Positions 59,720 to 64,000 of a stretch of DNA of 64,000 nt are shown here, in pieces. The translations under genes were made by a program, and so were the position numbers. How positions within the stretch are numbered: position 1 is the first letter of the stretch; the number at the start of each line of letters is the position of its first letter. The notes beneath the pieces were generated by a model. The model did no database searches, was not told the DNA's origin, and saw only the letters and a program-made list of their open reading frames with translations. The DNA lies in contig JAEXTA010000089.1 of assembly GCA_023453665.1 (NCBI GenBank), forward strand, positions 62,001 to 126,000, given 5' to 3'. The DNA is from Bacteroidota bacterium. Its GTDB lineage: Bacteria; Bacteroidota; Ignavibacteria; Ignavibacteriales; Ignavibacteriaceae.

Positions 59720-60160
59720 TCATCTTCCGCTAAGCCATAATTCAAAACTTTTATTTGATTCGCCGGATGCATATTTCCAATCAGGCTTTAAGCGCAAACC
59801 GCTGCTGCTTCTCCAGATAAATTCTGTTACTGCATTAATATCTTTTGGGTTTAAAATCTTTATTGCTATTAGTTTTTTGTTTCCTGCTTCAATCTTTAAT
59901 ATTTCTGATTCAATATTTTGTACAAGAAGTGTGTTGTGAATGACTTCTGCCTGTCTTGCATCGTAAGTCGCCCAAACGATACCGTTTATTCCTGATAGAA
60001 AAATATTTTCATCAAGAGTAAGTGAAAGTTCCACCGAAGTTCCCGCAGGCAGTTTTGGAAAGTTGGTGTCGCTTAAATCTTGCCACAAAATTGTTCTTAG
60101 CGAGTTAAGCACAATTTTTCCTTCTGGCTGATAAATACCTTTTGTTCGTAGAATATCCAC
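59720..60160 (-). CDS. Unknown small protein
   Basis: A 146-residue protein without signal peptide or transmembrane segment. It looks beta-rich (GTSVELSLTLDENIFLSGINGIVWATYDA, IESEILKIEAGNKKLIAIKIL). No family recognised. It lies 49 bases upstream of the RidA-like gene on the same strand, possibly in the same operon, and downstream of the hybrid sensor gene. Whether it is expressed is open; codon pattern and length are compatible with a real gene. Confidence 0.6.
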   Translation of the reverse strand: MDILRTKGIYQPEGKIVLNSLRTILWQDLSDTNFPKLPAGTSVELSLTLDENIFLSGINGIVWATYDARQAEVIHNTLLVQNIESEILKIEAGNKKLIAIKILNPKDINAVTEFIWRSSSGLRLKPDWKYASGESNKSFELWLSGR

Positions 60161-60279
60161 TTTGTTAATTGCGCTGGTTTTTATTTAGAAAAATGACGGG
60201 ACAAAAGTAGGCGAAAGGGGGTGCGTTATCTTGTACTATTAACGCAATTGTTTGGACTTTTTTGTCAATTTCAACATTT

Positions 60280-60370
60280 CTAAGTGTTTCTTAGTGCTCT
60301 AAGTGTCTTCGTAGTGAACAAGATTTTAATTTACCACTAAGTCACTAAGGACACTTAGTTACACTAAGAG
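60280..60370. repeat. Imperfect long inverted repeat after the hybrid sensor gene
   Basis: The words CTTAGTG, CTAAGTGTC and GTAGTG (60289-60316) recur in inverted form as CACTAAG, GACACTTAG and CACTAAG (60334-60368). The arms are about 33 bases and imperfect, around a 15-base AT-rich centre. It might be a MITE-like element or a bidirectional termination region. The remaining part of 60161-60279 holds nothing recognisable. Confidence 0.55.
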
Positions 60371-60387
60371 TTAAAAACGAATATAGA

Positions 60388-63300
60388 TTACTGTGTTTTA
60401 TATTCAGATGGCGACACACCAAACTGCTTTTTAAACGCCCGGGAAAAATACGCCTGGTCATTAAAACCAACCTTGTAACAAATTTCTGCAACTGTTCCCG
60501 CGTTTTGCTTTAGTAAATCAGCAGCATGTTGAAGACGGAAAGATCTTATTAATTGTCCGGGAGGCTGATCGATAAGCGCATTTAATTTTCTTGTAAGCTG
60601 TGAGACGCTCATATTCATTTTTTCAGCAAGAGTTTCAACCCCGAATTGTTCTTCCTCAAAATTAGTTTCAATTAATTTTGTCACCTTTTCAAGAAATATT
60701 CTGTCAACAGAATTAGCCGAAACCTCTGAGGGTTTGATTAAAGTTGATGTGCTGAATTTTTTCCTGAGCAGCGACCTTTGATAGATTAAATTCTTTACTC
60801 TTACTCTAAGCTCTTTTGCGCTGAATGGTTTTGTAAGATAGTCATCAATACCGGTTTCAAGTCCTTCAATCCTGTCGTCAAGTCCCGCCTTTGCCGTAAG
60901 CATAATAATAGGTATGTGGCTTGTCTTTTCATCATGCCTGATTTCTTTACTTAGTTGATACCCATCTTTCTTCGGCATCATTACATCTGTTATAATTAGA
61001 TCCGGAATTTCTTTTTGAGCAATAAGTAATGCTTCCTCACCATTCATCGCTTCATAAATTTTATACTGAGCCTCTAACTGTTCACGAATATATGCACGTA
61101 CATCTGCGTTATCCTCGGCTATCAAAATAATCTCAGGCTGGATTTGGAGAGTTGGGGGTTGGATATTGGTGATTGGAGTTAGTCCCGATTCAGAGAGATT
61201 AACTTCATCTAGAGTTTTTTCTTCATAAGATTTGTTTACAGACAAGTCAATGAATTTTTCTTTTGTGTTCTTTAAATCACCGCAAGGAAAAGTTATTATA
61301 AATTCCGAACCTTTGTTCTCTGTGCTGCTTACTGATATTTTTCCTCTGTGTAATTCCACTAATTCTTTCGTAAGCGCCAAACCAATTCCTGTTCCTTCGT
61401 GTTCGCGGGTCATTGAATTGTCAACCTGGTAAAAACGGTCAAAGATATGCGGAAGCCTGTCCGCAGGTATTCCAATGCCGGAATCTTTGACACTGATTTC
61501 AATAAAATCTTTTATGTTGTAATCCCGAACCTGCCCGACCGGCAGGCGGGCTTGTTTCGGGATCTCCCATTTTATGGAAGATGCTGAAATAAATTCATTA
61601 TGACGTACGATTATTGAAACTTTTATTTCACCCGGTGATGATGTAAACTTGAATGCATTCGATATAAGATTAAAAAATATTTTTTCCATTTTATCCGGGT
61701 CAAACGCGAGCTGAATATTTTCACATTCCGATTCAAAAAGAAGTGTTATATTTTTTTCTTCCGCCATAGATTCAAATGAATAAAAAAGACTTTTAAGAAA
61801 CGAGACTATGTTATGCTGTTCTGAATTTAACTCCATGCTGCCTGCTTCAAGTTTAGATAAATCCAATAACTGATTGATCAATGTCAGTAAACGTCTTGCG
61901 TTCCTGTTTGCAACCTGCAGCTTCCCTTTTTCTTTTGTTTCAATGTCTGAAGTCATAACGCTTTCAATCTGCCCGAGAATTAATGTAAGCGGTGTACGAA
62001 ACTCATGCGAGATGTTCGCAAAGAAATGTGATTTAACCTGGTCAAGATTTCTCAGTGAATCTGTTTCAACTTTTTCAAGTTTTAACTGGTTTTTAAGTTT
62101 TATTCTGTTCAATTCATATTTTCTTATCCAGTAAAGTCCCGAAATAAATAATAATCCATCTACAACATAAGCCCACCAGGTGCCCCACCAGGGCGGCGTA
62201 ACGATAATAGTAATTTTTATTCCTTCTTCATTCCATATACCATCATTGTTCGAACCTTTAACACGAAAAACATATTCGCCGGGGGAAAGATTTGTGTATG
62301 TTGCCGTTCTTACTGTGCCTGAATTAATCCATTCGTTGTTAAAGTTTTCAAGCATATAAGCATATTGATTTTTTTCAGGTGCGGAATAGTCCAGGGCAGC
62401 AAATTCTAATTGTATAAAATCTTCATCATACGATAAGTTTATATTTTTTATTTCGGAAATGATTTGCTGTATGGATGTTTCTTTTTCTTTTGATGATGAT
62501 GAGTTGTTAAAGATTTTAAATCCAGTTAACACGATTTCCGGTTTGAATGGATTTTCTTTTATTAATTCAGGATAGAAATAATTTAAACCATTTATGCCGC
62601 CAAAGAAAAATTCACCTTTTTTGCTTTTATAAAACGCGCCCGTATTAAATTCATTGCTTTGCAGCCCGTCACTTACATTAAAATTTCTGAATGATTTTGT
62701 TTTAATGTTAAATCGCGAAAGCCCTTTGTTTGTGCTCAACCATAAATTGCCGCTGGCATCACTTAAAATCCCGTATACAACATTATTTGGTAAACCATCT
62801 GCTTCTGTGTAATGTTCAAACTTTTCTGTTTCAATATTAAATTTGTTTAAACCGCCTCCGCCTGTACCAATCCATAAATATTTTTCAGGCTCATACGGAT
62901 CAGCACAAATTGATTTAACATTATTTTCATTTAGGCTTTGCGGATCAGACGCATCTGTGTTGTAGTGTGTTATCAATTCAGACGCAGAGTTAAAATGTGT
63001 TAACCCATACTTTGTGCCTAACCAGAAGTTTTTCTGTTGATCTTCGTGAATCACAGCTCTTAAGTTTTCGTTACTCTCGTGATGGTCTTGTCTTAATTTA
63101 TGTCTTTTGAATATTCCTTTTTCACGGTCGATCAAACGACAAAAATAATTTTCTGTTGCTATCCAGATTCTTTTTTGTGAATCTTCAATCACAGCGCTTA
63201 CATTTTTTTGAGGCAACCCGGATTGGTCTTTGTAATTGTATTTATATAAACGAACACCTCCATTTGCGGGATCGTATCTGAATAAACCCTCGGTTGAGCA

Positions 63301-64000
63301 AACCCATATTTTTCCGTCGGATGAATTGATCATTGAAAACCCGCCTGTGTTACCAAAAGCGTCAATATCATAAGAAGTTTTTTCAAAGCTCCTTAGCTCA
63401 TCGGTGGTGCGCTTCCATCTGTATAGAACTTCTGTGCTTATCCAGATATTTTCGTCGTCGTCTTCAACAATTGAACGAATGCTGAAACCCGTTACTCTCG
63501 ATGAAGATTCTTTTTTTCTTTTATAAGTTGAAAACCTGTTCGCTTTAGGATCATAAATATTAATTCCGCCGCCGGCTGTACCAACCCAGACAATTCCTGT
63601 TTTGTCGAGGCATAAACTTGAAACCAAATTATAGCTCAGGCTTTTAATATCGAAAGGATCATTTCTTATATAACTGTATGATTTTGTTTGTGTATCGAAG
63701 ATCATAAGTTCTGCCGCGGTGCCAAGCCACAACTTACCGTTGCGGTCTTCAATAATATCGCGTATAACTCCCCAGCCATACCTGAACACATCGTAGTGAT
63801 GCGGATAAGTTTGATAGTGTCCATTTTCTCTTTCAAATAAAACTAACCCGCTCAAATTACCAAGCCATAGATTTCGTTTACTATCTTCATAAATTGATGT
63901 GACGCTGGTTTCGTTAGGATCAAATGGCGCCGCAGGATTTTTGCTTCTAATAACATATTCAGTGAAACGTTTTTTTGTTTTATCAAATTTACTCAGACCG
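60388..64000 (-). CDS. Hybrid two-component regulator (HTCS), 5' end outside the window
   Basis: The reading frame stays open to the right edge (codons 63856-63999 read GLSKFDKTKKRFTEY and on), so the TTG at 63855 is internal and the gene is truncated by the window. In order: Reg_prop blades (WLGNLSGLVLFERE; GTAGGGINIYDP), a Y_Y_Y domain (YAYMLENFNNEWINSG), a membrane helix (YVVDGLLFISGLYWI), HisKA (HFFANISHEFRTPLTLIL), HATPase (NLISNAFKF; GTGIGLAL), receiver (IIADE-like LIAEDNADVRA; ITDVMMPKKDG; LTKPF) and an AraC-type HTH (VGFNDQAYFSRAFKKQFG). Members sense periplasmic ligands, often oligosaccharides, and regulate neighbouring genes. A 14-residue insert from a palindromic repeat lies in the HATPase domain. 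Confidence 0.92.
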   Translation of the reverse strand, partial: GLSKFDKTKKRFTEYVIRSKNPAAPFDPNETSVTSIYEDSKRNLWLGNLSGLVLFERENGHYQTYPHHYDVFRYGWGVIRDIIEDRNGKLWLGTAAELMIFDTQTKSYSYIRNDPFDIKSLSYNLVSSLCLDKTGIVWVGTAGGGINIYDPKANRFSTYKRKKESSSRVTGFSIRSIVEDDDENIWISTEVLYRWKRTTDELRSFEKTSYDIDAFGNTGGFSMINSSDGKIWVCSTEGLFRYDPANGGVRLYKYNYKDQSGLPQKNVSAVIEDSQKRIWIATENYFCRLIDREKGIFKRHKLRQDHHESNENLRAVIHEDQQKNFWLGTKYGLTHFNSASELITHYNTDASDPQSLNENNVKSICADPYEPEKYLWIGTGGGGLNKFNIETEKFEHYTEADGLPNNVVYGILSDASGNLWLSTNKGLSRFNIKTKSFRNFNVSDGLQSNEFNTGAFYKSKKGEFFFGGINGLNYFYPELIKENPFKPEIVLTGFKIFNNSSSSKEKETSIQQIISEIKNINLSYDEDFIQLEFAALDYSAPEKNQYAYMLENFNNEWINSGTVRTATYTNLSPGEYVFRVKGSNNDGIWNEEGIKITIIVTPPWWGTWWAYVVDGLLFISGLYWIRKYELNRIKLKNQLKLEKVETDSLRNLDQVKSHFFANISHEFRTPLTLILGQIESVMTSDIETKEKGKLQVANRNARRLLTLINQLLDLSKLEAGSMELNSEQHNIVSFLKSLFYSFESMAEEKNITLLFESECENIQLAFDPDKMEKIFFNLISNAFKFTSSPGEIKVSIIVRHNEFISASSIKWEIPKQARLPVGQVRDYNIKDFIEISVKDSGIGIPADRLPHIFDRFYQVDNSMTREHEGTGIGLALTKELVELHRGKISVSSTENKGSEFIITFPCGDLKNTKEKFIDLSVNKSYEEKTLDEVNLSESGLTPITNIQPPTLQIQPEIILIAEDNADVRAYIREQLEAQYKIYEAMNGEEALLIAQKEIPDLIITDVMMPKKDGYQLSKEIRHDEKTSHIPIIMLTAKAGLDDRIEGLETGIDDYLTKPFSAKELRVRVKNLIYQRSLLRKKFSTSTLIKPSEVSANSVDRIFLEKVTKLIETNFEEEQFGVETLAEKMNMSVSQLTRKLNALIDQPPGQLIRSFRLQHAADLLKQNAGTVAEICYKVGFNDQAYFSRAFKKQFGVSPSEYKTQ
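61522..61563. repeat. 42-base palindromic element inside the HTCS coding region
   Basis: Outer arms ATCCCGAA (61522-61529) and TTCGGGAT (61556-61563) with CCTGCC (61530-61535) and GGCAGG (61541-61546) inside. It is exactly 42 bases and reads on the minus strand as IPKQARLPVGQVRD, between the strands ASSIKWE and YNIKDFIEISVKDSGIG of the HATPase. It is GC-rich compared with the flanks. Confidence 0.85.

Noticed and set aside
63855..63855. TTG at 63855 as the true start of the hybrid sensor
   Set aside because: The frame stays open to the window edge and reads further propeller sequence (GLSKFDKTKK, SIYEDSKRNLWLGN), so it is an internal Leu codon.
1..64000. CRISPR arrays, tRNA or rRNA genes, prophage or integron features
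   Set aside because: No regularly spaced direct repeats with spacers, no tRNA-like cloverleaf in the short spacers, and no phage or integrase genes were seen on either strand.

Overview
The window looks like a chromosomal segment from a low-GC, Gram-negative member of the Bacteroidota/Chlorobi group, most likely class Ignavibacteria. The main clue is eight large secreted proteins that end in a type IX secretion (T9SS) sorting tail with the core QNYPNPFNP, then LKVYDxLGxEV, then SGIYFY and a terminal KKMxLxK; this wording is typical of Ignavibacteria. Other support is an abundance of signal-peptide and beta-propeller proteins, propeller-type sensor kinases, DUF6090 proteins and PAT-family transporters. 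I saw no tRNA, rRNA, CRISPR array, prophage or plasmid functions. No gene-free stretch exceeds 300 bases.

Layout: 1-20,000 is mostly housekeeping and metabolism on mixed strands. It holds an AcuI-like reductase and a HI0933-family flavoprotein, two GNAT acetyltransferases, a DinB-fold protein, a dCMP-deaminase-like enzyme, a MalT-type LuxR regulator, an MFS exporter, a kynurenine pair (tryptophan dioxygenase and kynureninase), a HerA-like DUF853 ATPase, a DUF937 protein, a secreted HExxH protein, a large SF2 helicase with predicted membrane segments, and a DUF134 regulator beside a His-rich NifX-like protein, preceded by a clear palindromic operator candidate.

20,400-46,200 is a surface-protein and signalling region, almost all on the minus strand. 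Two copies of a module occur: an ECF sigma factor, a transmembrane Ser/Thr kinase with TPR repeats, and secreted beta-propeller proteins with T9SS tails (about 22,892-32,490 and 32,664-37,631). They are followed by a YpfJ-type metalloprotease and two very large paralogous secreted proteins that share an unassigned domain resembling a Cys-His protease.

45,876-52,678 holds a propeller sensor kinase, a NarL-type response regulator and a stand-alone receiver. A Y1 (IS200-like) transposase sits between kinase and regulator, embedded in REP-like hairpins. 52,839-64,000 has an Asp/Glu-racemase-like enzyme, a dienelactone-hydrolase lipoprotein, tandem DUF6090 proteins, a PAT-type permease, a run of small exported proteins (two ferredoxin-like, one NTF2-like, one RidA-like) and a hybrid one-protein two-component regulator whose 5' end lies beyond the window.

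The most unusual signal is a set of short palindromic repeats that lie in frame inside coding sequence. A GTAGAGACG/CGTCTCTAC palindrome sits in the same loop of three T9SS tails, and a fourth copy supplies the stop codon of the YpfJ-like gene. A different 42-base palindrome adds 14 residues to the ATPase domain of the hybrid sensor kinase. The best candidates for undescribed systems are the duplicated sigma/kinase/propeller modules, the Cys-His secreted pair and the membrane-linked helicase. All functional statements are inferred from reading the sequence; no database search was run.
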